Source of the DNA: Lateolabrax maculatus
Taxonomy: Eukaryota > Chordata > Actinopteri > Acropomatiformes > Lateolabracidae
Direction: 5' to 3'
Assembly (NCBI GenBank): GCA_031216445.1
Contig: CM062196.1
Span: forward strand, 600,001-664,000
Length of the DNA: 64,000 nucleotides
The position numbers and the translations under genes are program-made. Below are positions 12,760 through 25,980 of the stretch, piece by piece. The notes beneath the pieces are model-generated. The model worked only from the letters and a program-made list of their open reading frames with translations. It was not told where the DNA came from and did no database searches. Within the stretch, counting starts at the first letter, position 1, and each line of letters begins with the position of its first letter.

Positions 12760-15700
12760 GGTTCCAGTCAGTAGCACTGGGACCAGCTATGGGCCTGTAC
12801 TGGTGCCATTCAGACCCGTGTTACCTGATCAGGAGTCAGTTGCAGCAGATGTCTCGTTCACATTCGCACTGCGACCCTGAACTTATCTGGACATTGTCTG
12901 GTTGAAGTTGCAGTTTTGTCCGTGTTGTAAAGATTCTTGTACGAAGCTCTGCTGTAGTACAAGAAGTAGTTGTAGTAGTTGTACTTGAAACAGCAGCAGC
13001 AGTGAGCAGCAGGCGGGTGAGAGCAGCGGCTGAAGAAAAACACACATAAAGTGTTAAAACTCACCGCTACCAACAGCACCTGAACGCCCCGAAATCCAGA
13101 GACCAGACTTCACACCTCTCAGAGAGTGTGTGTGTGTGTGTTGTTCCCACTCTCTGTCTCCAGCTGTGACCTCCTGCAGAGCCCTGACCTCCTCCTCCCA
13201 TCATCCTCATCATCATCATCATCATCATCAGACTTTGTGTGTGTGTATTGGGAGGTTGTTGTACAAACAGTCAGAGGATCAATATATTGATTCACTGAAT
13301 ATCAGACAAAGTGCTGCAGGCTGTTAACATGTTAATGTGGGGGGGGGGGCTCGAGTGGCCGTTGGAGGGACTGCAGCTGTTTCAGTGTTTCTCCACAGAA
13401 CTGAGACCAGCTGTTCGTCTGGTGGAGTTTCAAAAAAGTCCAAAACCAACTGACTCAGTTTGGGCCAGACTGAGGGTTGGGGGGGGGGGGGGGGGGGGGG
13501 GGTGGGGTGGGGGGGGGGGATCTGCTGAATTTCAGAGGAAAATAAAACTCCCATCAGAGGTCTACAGGCTGAAATCCTTTCCTAACTGTCAGAAACTCTC
13601 CTCCTCCACCTCCCTCACTCCAACACACACTCCTCCCTCCCTCCATGTTGCCCCCCCATCTCCTCCCTCACATTTGTTTGATTCCCACTAACAGAGCAGG
13701 AAAACTTCCTCCTCAGCTGGAATCCTGCTGCAGGACGAAGGAGGAAGAGGAGCAGGAAAAGGAGGTCATCATGGAAGAAGAGAGGGAGGAGAGGAAAGAT
13801 GAGGACGTCAGAAACAAGGGGGGAAAAATAAAGAGGATAAAAATGAATATCAAGACAGACTTTATGTATCCGTTCCAGACAAACACTCCACATGTGCAGC
13901 TCTGATGGGGACTTCAAACTCGTCGGCTGTATTCATTAGTTTGTACCTTCTACAGAGTCCTGTGACTAACAAAGGAAGCATCACAGTGAGGCAGCAGTCA
14001 GACAGGAGGAGCAGGAGGAGGAGAAACAGTCAGACTCCCCCCTCACAGTTACACTACAGAAAAGGAACGGCAGGAAACTCCTTCTAAAAGCAGCATTTAG
14101 CACATCAGGTGGATGGAAACAAAGAAATCCCAGACAGTTCAGTTTAGTTCAAGTCAAACAGCAACAGAGCTCCTACACTTCACCTGAGTTCCTCACCTGC
14201 AGCTCAGGTTCCTCCTCCTCCTCCTCCTCCTCCTCTCTGCTCATTATACAAGTATGCTCCTAAAACACAACTAGCTTTGATTGTATGATTAGCAGAACGG
14301 CGTGTGCTCACCTGCAGGTCGGGTCACAGGTGAAGTCAGGAGTTTTGGATGCAGGATCCATCATGGTTCATTTTTAGGGTCTCACTGGGAGGTCAGAGGT
14401 CAACCTGAGTCGACTGACTGCAGCAGTGAGGTGTTCAAACGCCTCACTGAACACGTCTACATGCACTTAACGTTCCACTATTATTGCCAATATGACAATA
14501 TTCTGAATCTGATCCGGACGCAAACAGCAGATTCTGTATTAGGCCCTTTTCTGAAAGCAGCATTTTCCCATTAAGACGTGTGTGATGCGACGCACGGCCT
14601 CTCGCCTGTTTGCAGCAGCTTCGGGACGTGTCCTCCCGGAGGAGGTGAAGTTATTTCAGCCACATTCCTGTCTGATGACACGTCTGCTGGTTGCAGCTCT
14701 GCTCAGGTGACCGACGCCAAACCAGAAGCATCTGCAGGAAACCACAACACTTTCCTCTGGTTTACTGTCCTGACCCCATTACACAGAGTCCAATACAGAC
14801 CGGTCTGTCCAACAGGAGCTGGAGGTCTCAGACAGGTCACCGCATTTCACGGTCCTAAAAACATGTGTTTCCTGTTTGTGCTGTTTCAGGTTGAAGTGCA
14901 GAGACGCCGGCTGCATCAGACAAACTGAAAGTCTGATGAACATTTACATTTTCTTCCTGACTCTGATCTGATTTAGAACTGAGTTAAACTCTTGACCTGA
15001 ACTGTGTCGGAGTTAATCCTGACTTTAACAGAAACCTGTTGGCCAATCAGAGAGCAGATCCTCTGTCTGAGCAGGTCCAGAGATCATGTCATCACCTCTG
15101 CAGCCGGCCGACGGCCGGGACAACGCTCGCTGCTTCCCCCCCGCTCATCGTGTCCTCTGTGTCTGACAGGCTTCAGACGGACTTTCCCTCCCACCACAGA
15201 ATTCAAACAATGCTGGGCATGTCCTTTATGAGATGCACAACACTTCCAGTAATGTGAGCAGCAGCTCTCTGTCCTTACATGGAGACACTGTCCATGTAAC
15301 AGGCTCCACATCTGGCCCGAAGCTTCACATCTGCATCCTCTGGAAACTTTCATTGCAGTTCTGACACTGAAAACAAACTCACAGTCGAACATTGTTTAGT
15401 TTATTATCTTTGTAAAGTTCTTCCGGAAACTGCGGCCATCTTGAATTTAATAACTGATTATTAAAGTGATCTTCTCTCTTTCCATCACTGCTGACTTCAA
15501 CCAGCAGGAGACTCTTTCTTGTCGTTAGCAGCAAGAGTCTAATTTTAGCACCAGCGGCGGCTCCTTCAGAAACAAATGGAATTTCCTGCTGCTGTGTGAC
15601 GGCGGGTCAGCAGCTCCTCCGACTGTAACACACTAAGGTTTGGAGGCAGAGAAAGGCCATAATAATTTAACTGTTATGAGCACCTGGAAAACTCATTGTG

Positions 15701-18610
15701 AAATGTGATCATGACTAAATACTTAATGTTGAAATGTAAATGCCGCTGAAATATTTTAAATAGATTATCATTCATTCATTCATCAATTTGCAATTTCCAA
15801 AACTTAATTTAAGTCGTCCAATATAAAAAATAAAATAAAACAAAATTCAATTTGACATTTTCAGATCAAGTATATAATAATATCAAGTTTCTCAAATTGG
15901 ATTGGTTAAATTCACAACACAAATGATTGTGGCCTTCTTTTGCTTCCATACAAAATATATTGAAATAGATCCACCTGTTTAAAATGACTTTTCAGATGAA
16001 GGTGAAATGTTCATGAAATAAGTAACTTTAAAGGATAAAACAGCTGCATTTATAGTCAGTGGATTAAAGGTGAGAACTGAAAGTTGCACAGTCAGTATGT
16101 TCTGCAGGAACCTGGCTAGAACTCAGACATGTAAACATGCTCTGCTGTGACTGTTTGTTAACTTCAGTGTTAGTTGGACTGTTTGAAGACGATGAGACAT
16201 CTTTACCTGTAATTCTGCTTTCATTGTCTGCAGTCTTTGTCCTGAACATTCTCACATATTAAACCTGATTGGAAACCTGCTCACATACAGTACATGCGCG
16301 AACAACGTGTGCGCTGCAATCATTAATGAACTATTTTTACTTCTTTTACATAGTTGGAGAATATTTGACATTTTCCTCCTTTCAGTTTTATTCTGCACAC
16401 ATCAGTTACTAGTGACACATTTTATTCAGGCATCAACACAAAGTTTCCCTTTCGTGAACTGAGCTGGAAATGTTGCTTCAGGTCGGTCAAGTTCAGTAAG
16501 TCAGCAGACTGGAAGTCATGTCGGGAAACACAAACAGGTTCCTCTGCTCTCAGTCTGTTGATCTTGTACATGTTTCGTTCTCTTCATGCTTCACATTCCT
16601 TCTCACCTCATGCATCCTGGTGATTTCTCTGTTCTTACTGGAAATGTACAGTTTGTCCTGAGGGTGGCGCTTGGAGGGGGGGGGGGATCAGGGACATTAA
16701 AATCTAAAGGTCACGTGTTTGTTCTGTTTTCTACGAATGTTCACTTGGTGGATATTTTTTAGTCTGGTTCCAATATTTTAGTGTTTAATATACAGGATAA
16801 CCACTGTTAAGCTAACAATAAATAAATAAATAAATGATCCAGCATGAATTTAATTTTTCCTTTTGATAGTTTACAGAAGGTTTGGATACAACAACTCATC
16901 ATATTATCTTCAGACATCAGACAAAAGACATTTCCTTTGTGTCTTTGTAGGAAACATAATTTATATTCGGATTTTGGTGAATAAAAAATATATGTAATTG
17001 AACAAAAAGCCATTTGGAAATGTGACTGGTAGTTTAGGAGATATCTTGTGTGTGTGAACAATAATTCCTCAGCTGCAGACTGAACCAGGCAGGACACGTG
17101 CTGCAAAACCAAAACCAGGAGCTAAAAGAGGCTCAAAAGCCCCGTAGAGCTGCAGAGACACAGCGAAAGGACGACAGCTCTGCAGGTTCACATCTCCTCC
17201 TGCTCACGTTCACGTTAGCACACGGGCGAATGTTGGGATTGGCAGCTGTGGAGAGTTCGGGAACACGAGTCACGGTGAAACCAGCTCACTAACAGCTCCG
17301 TGCTCGTAGAAAAGGAGGTCATTAAAACTGAATGGCAACGTGCTAATGATTTTCAGTGTGTAGGAACACAAGAATCCAGGTCATGTTGTGACCTAAATCA
17401 ACACACAAAGGTGTCTCCTCGTACTCACATGCCACACACACCTGAGCTCAGGTGAGATGCCTCTGCTCAGGGGACATCAGAAGAATAAAGTGTGTTTGAA
17501 TGTGTTTGTCGCGCTGACGAGCGGCTCTTTGTGCTTCTCCACATGCTGACTAAACTCTGCAGAAATCTGAGCTGTTGAGTGCAGCTGCTGCGATCAGATT
17601 CTCAAAAATCTCATCAGGAGCTCTGACAGGAGAAACTTCCAGAAGAAACGTTTCATGGCCTCCTGAATATGTTCAGCTTCACCTCAGAGGAAATCTCTTT
17701 TTAACACAGACACAGTTTGCAGATTTTATTTGCAGACTTTGATGATGTTTGCCGTCATTGAGACGTCACTTTATTACCTCACTATCCAGGCCGGTGTACC
17801 AGCATTGTAGTTAGTTAGTTAGTTAGTAGGCTACGCTTTGTTTTTTTGTCTATTTTTATTTTATTTCTGTATTCTGTATTTTGATTATTTCTTTTTTTAT
17901 TGGTGGTGTTATTTATCACAAACTGACCGTCACAGTTACACCGTTTCTCTCTGTGTGTGACATGTACAGGAGACAGTGGGGGGCACAACAGCACGTCAGG
18001 CCCGGGGCCCCCTGACCCTCCGTCCTCTCATGTGACTCTGGGGACGACAGAGAACAAGAGGATCCTTTAAAGCAGATTTTCAGCCCCTCCGTGTTCATTG
18101 AAGTCAGCTGACAGTTTGACCTTTGACCTCAGGGCCTCTTTCTGTTCTTTATAATGTGTTTCAACAAAAAACAAAGACAAAATACAGCATCAAACAGAGG
18201 GTTTCTCCCATGATACACCACCACCATCATCATTATCACTACCACCACCATCATCATCATCACGTTCAAACCCTCCCGCCCCCCTCCCCTCCTCAGGCTG
18301 ATGAGTTATCTAATGCTGATGACTCAGTCAGCAAAGGTCACTGTCATACTGTGTGTGTGTGTGTGTGTTTTCATACAGTATGATGTTACAGACTGACACA
18401 CACACACACACACACACACACTGCTGCATGAGTCCACACACTCGAGAGGAGGAGGAGTGTGTGGGAGTCGCATCAACACAACAGAGAGGAGGAGGAGGAG
18501 GAAGATCAGAGCATGACCAACATGTTGTGGTGATGTTCACTCCTCCTGCTGCTAAATATTTATCGCCTGCAGGATCTGAACCTGCAGCCTGTTGATCTGA
18601 GGACGCTTCT
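12602..18610. other. Intergenic, no gene seen
   Basis: No supported gene. Contains AC (12721-12758), CAT (about 13199-13229), poly-G (about 13479-13519), CTC (about 14213-14233) and CA (about 18398-18420) runs. None of the short open frames carries a family signature. Confidence 0.5.
13479..13519. repeat. Long poly-G run
   Basis: About 40 bp of nearly pure G with two T interruptions. Such runs can form G-quadruplexes and are often miscounted in assemblies. Confidence 0.9.
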
Positions 18611-18665
18611 TCCTCTGTGGTGGTGGAGGAAGTACTCAGGTCCTTTACTGCAGAACAAACTCACT
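18611..18665 (+). mobile_element. Left-end fragment of TIR element
   Basis: CCTCTGTGGTGGTGGAGGAA followed by GTACTCAGGTCCTTTACTGC matches the left end of the 40733-41134 element and the copy at 9243. Confidence 0.6.
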
Positions 18666-19655
18666 GTGAAAATACTCCTTTGCTTTTCTGGAGCTTTCGA
18701 TCATATCGCACAATCCTCCTCAGCAGATGGAGTCCATTCTGTGAGCACTTTAACCCTTTGAACTCCCTTCACGTGCCAGATATTGTTTTTTGTCAGAATC
18801 AGCTGCTGAAAGCTATCTCTGCATGTGGTGTAGCTAATGTTCACATTTAACGTATTGGACGCAAAGAGATGACGTCCATCTGAGACCTCTGACTGTGTCT
18901 TTGTGTAAAACAGGAAATGTAGGGAATATTATTATCATGTTAGCATTTACAGTCACATCATCCTCTGCTTTTAAGACCTCACTTTGGTTTAACACGACCG
19001 ACACAACTCGCCCAGCAGTTGAAGTGACAGAGCTGAAGGTTTCTCTGCTGGAGTCACATGACCTTCATTTTCCCACAGAGACAGAAACAGGGGCGGGGTT
19101 TCCCCTCTGAAGCCTCTGTGATCCTGCTGCTGCTGCTGAGGGTTTCTGGGTTTCTGGTCTGAACCACAACTCACAGACCAGACGGAGAGAAGTCTTTAGT
19201 TTTCACGTCACACAGAAACTCTTCCTTCGTCTTCCATCTTCTGTCATCATGTGAAATCATTTTCCCAGGGTTATTTATGAAATGAGAAAGTGCAGAATCA
19301 GCAGCTTGTTAGTGGTGATGTTTGGCTTTCAGCAGCAGGTGAAACTTCTCAGAGGAAAAAGAAAGAGATTTACAGATATGATGGTCCATGAGTCCATGTT
19401 CCTCTCTGGGTTCAGAAAAATCTGTCCAACCTGATGATAAACTAAGTCATGAAGGTTGGGCCCAAAGCTGTTTCTTCTGACATGTTGACAAAGAAAAAGA
19501 TATGTTGAGATATATTTTAACAGCTCTGCGAGAAATAAGTATCTTCCTCTCAGATTATGTGAACATAAATGTGGATACACTTGAGTTTTTCACACCAAAC
19601 TGCTCTCCAGAGCAGATCAATCCTCCAAAAACAAAGTTTGACAGGTTGTTGATCC
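18666..19655. other. Intergenic, no gene seen
   Basis: No conserved coding frame or notable repeat was recognised. Confidence 0.4.
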
Positions 19656-19659
19656 GTCA

Positions 19660-20020
19660 CAAACTCCCTTGGGATGAATAAAAGGGAACCACAAGGGTCT
19701 GTGCTGGATCCATTACTATTTACACTCTACACGAACACTATTATCACTCAACACAGATTTAAAATAACATTTTCTATGCAGATGACACAGTCTTTTATGC
19801 ATTTGGCTCTTGTTCAAATAAATATATATCTAGATTGCCTTTAACGTTCTTCACACATTTCTGCAGAATCCTAAAACTAAATGTTCTATTTTGAAGAACC
19901 CATAGTTCCAGCTCAGCCCTGCCATCCAAATGCTTCATGGTACTGAGATAAAAACTGGTTTCTTATCTCAGAATAAAGTTTGTGTGTTGATTGTACAGTC
20001 TGCTAGCCTAGGAACCAGAT
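19660..20020 (+). pseudogene. LINE reverse-transcriptase relic
   Basis: Near 19688 the plus strand reads PQGSVLDPLLFTLYT, which is the RT motif before the catalytic box. At 19772, in another frame, it reads FYADDTVFY, the catalytic YADD box. The two motifs are in different frames, so at least one indel separates them. Downstream the frame is broken by stops. This is a dead fragment of a non-LTR retrotransposon (Rex1-, L2- or CR1-like); the exact clade cannot be fixed by eye. Confidence 0.75.
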
Positions 20021-20550
20021 GAATCTGCAGCTTATGTTTTATTTGCTCTGACAGATATGTCTGCCCCCTCTCCCATTCAGACTGATTTGCTCAGTATTCG
20101 TGTCTGGCGAACCAATCAGGATGCAGTTTGACCTTTATGTTTCATTACAGGAGATAAATATCGTCCTCATCCCTGTGTACTGTATTAAAAGTTCCTCATT
20201 GGAAAGGTTTCTGGAATAGTTCTGCCTCATTCTGCAGTTTGTCATTGTCTCCTAACGGACAGACAGACTGACTTCAGATCAGATCGGAGTGAGAACATGG
20301 AGCAGGGTGGAGCTCAGCTTTCCCTGGAAAATTAGAAAGCTACTGCAGGGAAATGATCTGTTTCCTTTTCTCTGAATGTGACTCCCATGAGCTACACTTT
20401 CTCTTACCCCCCTGCTCTTCCTCCCTCCCTCAGGAATGTGTTGAGGTGATACCAGGCTGCACTCCAGCTCCGCTCAACAGGAACAACAGCAACAACAACA
20501 TGACCTCATTCAGCCCCTGAGCTGCAGGAAACAGGACCACCATCACCACC

Positions 20551-20596
<46 letters not shown>

Positions 20597-22740
20597 ATGA
20601 TGAAGGTGATGATGATAATTGCACAGTCAGAGCATGCTGTGATCCCCTCTGTGCTGAGGAGGAAGCAGCAGTGTTTACCTGTTAGTGACTCTGCACAATG
20701 AAACCTGGACAGATCTGAGATCAGAGTCTAATGATCACTTACAGGAAATCACAGCAGAGTAAAAACAACAAGGAGAGAAAGAAAAGAGAGACGGTGCGAC
20801 AAGAAAAACATAAAGACATCAAAGTCATTAAGGTTCGTCCTTTGGGGAGAACTCTTTATATATAAATTCTAAAACAACAGGTAAAAGGTTCAGACGCCCC
20901 AAACCCTTTCTTTTAATCTTGATTATTATTATATTATTTACTCAGAATATCTTGAATATCTTTGAACAAGATCTGTATCTTGTGCAGCTTTTTCGCTCAT
21001 GTTTGCAGTTATCTTGATTCTATAGTTTTCTACAGTTAGTAGGTTAGTACAAGTTATTTTATACACAAGTTATCTTGTTTGCACATAGTAAATTGTTAGG
21101 GATTAAATAAATTGTATTGCGATCTGCCCAGTAGATTCAGATTGGGGATCTTGTCCTGATTGGCACTGGAGGAAAGATCAGCAGGATTATTGGGATTCAT
21201 CATGAAACAGCACATTTCATAGAAGTCTGAGCAGCAGTCGTTGGGATGTTTCACTCTGGAACAAAGTTTTGGACGGACGGACAGACTGACATCACCGTCT
21301 TTTCTGCTGCTAACAGGGCAGAAAACACAGATGGTAAAATAATGATTTACTTAACTGCAGATTAAATGCAGAACTTGCAGAACTGCAGCGGCAGAACGTG
21401 CTGAGACGAAGAAATTAGTGAAAAACAAAAGTGATAAAAAGCCCTGAAGATAAAAGTTCCTAATAACAGACTGATTCCAGTCAGAAGAGGAGAGAAGAGC
21501 AGGTCAACAACGTGACTCAGCAAACACACAGCGCTGGCCTGCAGCCAGGCGGCTCAGATCGGAGCCGATAGACCGACTGCGAGGTCACATCTGACAGAAA
21601 GAAAACAAATCAGTCAGTTCAGGCCAACTTCAGGGACAAAACTGCACCTAATACAGCTTTTAATTCTGTTAATAAAGACGAAACACAACAAGCTGGTTTT
21701 AATCTTCAAACATCTTTTGCTCACAAACATCTTTTGCTTTTTATAGTTCAGTGTTTTTTTTTACATAAACATGTCAGTCATTTGAACAGAATAACCTTTA
21801 AAAACTCATGCAACCTGGCCCAAAAAGTTACTTAATACAGCCAAATTATTTACTTTAATTAATGGAGTTATTAGTAGTAGTTCATTCTGTCTGTCTTCCT
21901 GTCTGTGTGTTTCCCTGTCTACCTGACTCACTGTCTGTCTCTCTGTCTGTCTGTCTGTCTCTCTGTCTGACTCACTGTCTGTCTGACTCACTGTCTGTCT
22001 GACTGTCTGTCTCTGTGACTAATGTGGATGTCTGGTTTTCCAACAGGTAAACCAGCTGATCTGTGATGTCACAGCTCCACCTGGTGGACACCTCAGTTAA
22101 TAATCAGTTTATTTATCTGATTCGTTTCAACGACTGAAATCAGGGAAGAAGAACAAACAGGTTTATTAATGTTATAAAGTTGTCAACAATCATCTCCACT
22201 CTAACAAGGTAAGTACTTCGAATGTACAAACAGGGAAGCACATTACAGAGGGACCACATGGAGACATGGAGAGCTGTGATTGGTCAGTTTGGGCTGCAGA
22301 TGGAGACTCACATCAAACACAGACGTCTCCTGTAAACCTGCTGATCTCCTTCTCTATTGGTGCGTTTACATGCGCTCTACTATCCTAAACCTGTTTTGGA
22401 TCATATTCAGAATCTGATGTTTACCTGGAACACGAGAGACCCGGTTCTTCATCTCCCTGTTTACACGATCAGAACAGAATCCAGGTTTCTGAGAAAGTAC
22501 AGAGAACGTTGTGACACCTGGATCAGGTGTTTACAGGCCACAGGATCCAGGTTCCTCTCACAGGACTCCAGGTAGCTGAACCACGTTTCTCAAAATCTCT
22601 GTGAAGCTCTGCAGTCGTTCCTCCACCTGTCCACCTGTCACCTGACTCCCACATCCACCTGCTGACCTGTTTTTCAATCACCCTGTCAGTATGTATACAG
22701 CCCACCTCCACCTGCTCCGGGTCAGATCCTCAATGTTGTC
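20021..22740. other. Intergenic, no gene seen
   Basis: Contains a GCT/GAT triplet tract (about 20560-20603) and a CTGT-rich tetranucleotide tract (about 21885-22018). The stretch 22360-22560 has phrases typical of a diffuse fish repeat (GTTTACATGC, CATATTCAGAATCTG). No supported gene. Confidence 0.45.
20560..20603. repeat. (GCT)n(GAT)n triplet microsatellite
   Basis: About ten GCT triplets are followed by GAT triplets. The poly-Ala translation on the minus strand is not evidence of a gene. Confidence 0.9.
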
Positions 22741-22920
22741 TGAACCTGTACCTGTACCTGTACCTGAACCTGTACCTGTACCTGAACCTGTACCTGTACC
22801 TGTACCTGAACCTGTACCTGTACCTGTACCTGAACCTGTACCTGTACCTGAACCTGTACCTGAACCTGTACCTGTACCTGTACCTGTACCTGAACCTGTA
22901 CCTGAACCTGTACCTGAGCC
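22741..22920. repeat. Hexamer array (CCTGTA / CCTGAA)
   Basis: Thirty consecutive hexamers alternate irregularly between CCTGTA and CCTGAA. The 6-bp unit stays in frame and gives a VPVPEP open frame, but there are no splice signals or flanking coding sequence that would make it a gene. Confidence 0.95.
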
Positions 22921-23374
22921 TTTGACCTTATCCTTCCTGTGTCAGAGATCTAAATAGTCAAATGAAACAGGAAGTTAAAGGTCTGCAGAGTGAGATCACG
23001 ACTCAGCACCTGATAAACGCTGAGTCATGATCCTGCAGGAACAGTAACTGCACACACACACACACATACACACACACACATACACACATACACATACACA
23101 CACACTTCCCGGAAACAGCGAGCGGAGGGGAAGGAGGAGGTGATGCTCGTCTCCTCCCGGCTCTTCCCGGCAGTCAGACCCCTCACGAGATGCAGCACAC
23201 CATCACCACGGAGCAAGCTGATTGGCTGCTGCCTGTAGCCAATCAGCAAGCAGAGATGAGACGCGGAGGGGGGGGGCGTTCCCGTAATCGATGTCAGAGA
23301 GGACAGAGTGTGTTTGTATGTGCGTGTTTGTGTGATGATAAGAGTTGTGTTTGTGTTTGATCTGCTGTCCTGAA

Positions 23375-23850
23375 CACACATGCACACACACATACACACC
23401 TACACACACCTACACACACATACACACACATGCACATACACACCTACACACACATACACACACATGCACACACACATACACATCTACACACACCTACACA
23501 CACATACACACACATGCACACACACATACACACCTACACACACCTACACACACATACACACACATGCACATACACACCTACACACACCTACACACACATA
23601 CACACACATGCACATACACACCTACACACACCTACACACACATACACACACATGCACACACACATACACACCTACACACACCTACACACACATACACACA
23701 CATGCACACACACATACACACTTACACACACCTACACACACAAACACACACATAGATACACACACACAGACCTACACACACATACACACACATGCACACA
23801 CACAGATACACACACACACCAATACACACACATACACACATACTCCAGAA
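23375..23850. repeat. CA-type minisatellite with higher-order unit
   Basis: Units of the type CACATACACACCTA recur. The ATGCA marker occurs at spacings of 50, 34, 50, 50, 44, 44, 50 and 90 bp, showing a higher-order repeat grown by unequal exchange. The TYTHLHTH open frames in all frames are repeat translations. Confidence 0.9.
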
Positions 23851-25149
23851 TCGGCCTCTGTGTGTCAAACATGGTGGACTTTGTGATCAGATGTCCTGAA
23901 CTTGTTTTGGGTTTTTGTGGGTTTCGTCATTCTGCATAATAAGTACGTTTGGTTTTGGTACTTTAAGTTTACTTGATGCTCGTACTGAATGCAGGACTTT
24001 CACTCTTACTGCTCTTAGATCAGTCGAATGCAGGTCAGCCAGTCCCAGCTGACATTGGGCGGGTGGCGGGATACGCCACGGGCACGTCCAGCCCCGACGA
24101 ACGTAACAAGACGTTTATTTAAACGCAACCCGGCATGGCGTTTAAATCCCTGTCCTGTTACGCAAGCTTTTTGTTAAGCTGGGGTTTATATACAGGTCAC
24201 TGCTGATTGGTTAACACCTCAGACACGCCCACCAAACAATTATTTTAACAATATTTTGATCCTTAAACGTTAGCCACATACTGCTGTGGTACAGCAAAAA
24301 GGTTTTTTAACTCATCGGGAAAATGAATTTGATTATTTCCAGGTCTTGAAAAAGTTTCAGGAAAAACCCAGTTTCCCAGTATGGAGGCTGAAACTGTGTG
24401 ACTGCACACTTTATCCTCACGGTGGTTTGTCCAGTTTATTCATTAACTGGTGCCAGGAAGGCAGCAGAGAGTCTGACTGTGTGACGGGAACAGCTGAGCA
24501 CAGTTTTCCTGCTGCACAGCACAGTTTTTGTCAAAGGAGTCTGGTGGATTGGATGAGAGCACAGATGGATGAAACGGCTTCAGTTCCCCGTCGGAGAGGT
24601 CAGAGAGGTCAGAGAGGGCTGTCTGAGACAAGGTGAAGAGGTGACAATATTCTAAATACAGCATACACTTAAACTGATAATGATTCTTTCAGGTGGCTAA
24701 AACCTGTGTTACTGCTGACCCCGTCCACAGCAGGACGTCGCTGAGCGTCCTGGGACAGCTGCCTGCTTCTCCAAACCGCCATCTACTGTAGGAAGTACAC
24801 TGACTATAGAGAAATCCCTCACACAACCACACCTCAGACTATCTCAACTATCCCTTTAATTAGCTCCTGCTGAAAGCTCCACTGTGCTCACTGAGACTGA
24901 AGCATGAAGGCTTTCAGGGTTTGAATCTTCCAGTGTCGGTCACATAACTGGCTGTTATTTTTTATTTTAGCAACACTCACTAAATCCCAACTGGAGAAAG
25001 TCAGAGAAGATGAAGCAGTTTTTGGCTTTTATGGGTGTTTCCACGGCGATGGTAACAATATTTCCAGAGGCAGATTGTGTTTGGCGTCGCTGGCGGTGGA
25101 TGACGAGAGTTTCCTCTGATAAAACTAACAAGACTGGAAAACTCTGCTC
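23851..25149. other. Intergenic with old repeat fragment
   Basis: Near 24035-24080 the phrase CCCAGCTGACATTGGGCGGG plus TGGCGGGATACGCC resembles a dispersed fish repeat phrase I have seen often. No gene was found. Confidence 0.4.
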
Positions 25150-25980
25150 GAACCCTCTCTGGGGGGGGGAAGGAATTTGCTGTGGTGTATTGGTGAGTAC
25201 AGACAAGTAGTGCAAGGTGCAAAGGTCAGTGTATGCATAAATAGAGTAGTATTAAAGTACTAGAGTACAAGTGCTAAGTAGTAGTAAATATAATTTACAG
25301 TACAGAATATTAAAAAGAATATTACTAAATGTGTGCAATATATCTTTTTTAGATGATAATGAATAAAACTAAAACTGTGCAGTATAAACTGTAGGTGTAC
25401 GTTAATGTAACACACTACGATGGGGGTGCTGTACGTTAATGTAACGCGTAGTGTCTGTTTGGGGATAAGGGTCCCTGTCAGTGGGGGTCCCGGGCCTTGT
25501 TGATCAGGCCGGCTGCAGACGGGAAGAAACTGTTCTTGTGGCGAGAGGTTTTGGTCCTGATGGAGCACAGCCTCCTGCCAGAGGGGAGAGTCTCAGACAG
25601 TTTGTGTCCAGGGTGGGAAGGGTCGGCTACAATCTTCGCTGCACGTCTCCAGGAGGCGTCCTGGAGACGTGCAGGTCCTGGAGGTGTACAGGTCCTGGAG
25701 GTGTACAGGTCCTGGAGGTGTACAGGTCCTGGAGACGTGCAGGTCCTGGAGGTGTACAGGTCCTGGAGACGTGCAGGTCCTGGAGGTGTACAGGTCCTGG
25801 AGGTGTACAGGTCCTGGAGGTGTACAGGTCCTGGAGACGTGCAGGTCCTGGAGGTGTACAGGTCCTGGAGGCGTGCAGGTCCTGGAGGTGTACAGGTCCT
25901 GGAGGCGTGCAGGTCCTGGAGAGATGGTAGATTGCAGCCCTCCCTCAAACCTCTTGAGGGAAATTTGTGATTTGTGATAT
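25150..25980 (-). mobile_element. LINE C-terminus and 3' UTR, minus strand
   Basis: On the minus strand a frame from about 25980 to 25478 ends in a peptide containing KIVADPSHPGHKLSETLPSG, then RTSRH..NSFFP. This is the C-terminal motif series of a teleost non-LTR retrotransposon protein. The following 3' UTR (25470 to 25150) is matched, in the opposite orientation, by 34430-34640. The coding part is interrupted by a 17-bp tandem array (25664-25918), so the copy is not functional as it stands. Confidence 0.75.
25664..25918. repeat. 17-bp minisatellite, 15 copies
   Basis: The unit GAGGTGTACAGGTCCTG alternates with GAGACGTGCAGGTCCTG and GAGGCGTGCAGGTCCTG. The span is exactly 15 x 17 = 255 bp. 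Because 17 is not a multiple of 3, all three frames stay open and give the same peptide cycle, which explains several overlapping open frames here. Confidence 0.95.

Noticed and set aside
23345..23939. Long THTYTHIHTH open frames in all plus-strand frames
   Set aside because: They are translations of the CA-type minisatellite at 23375-23850; three frames are open at once.
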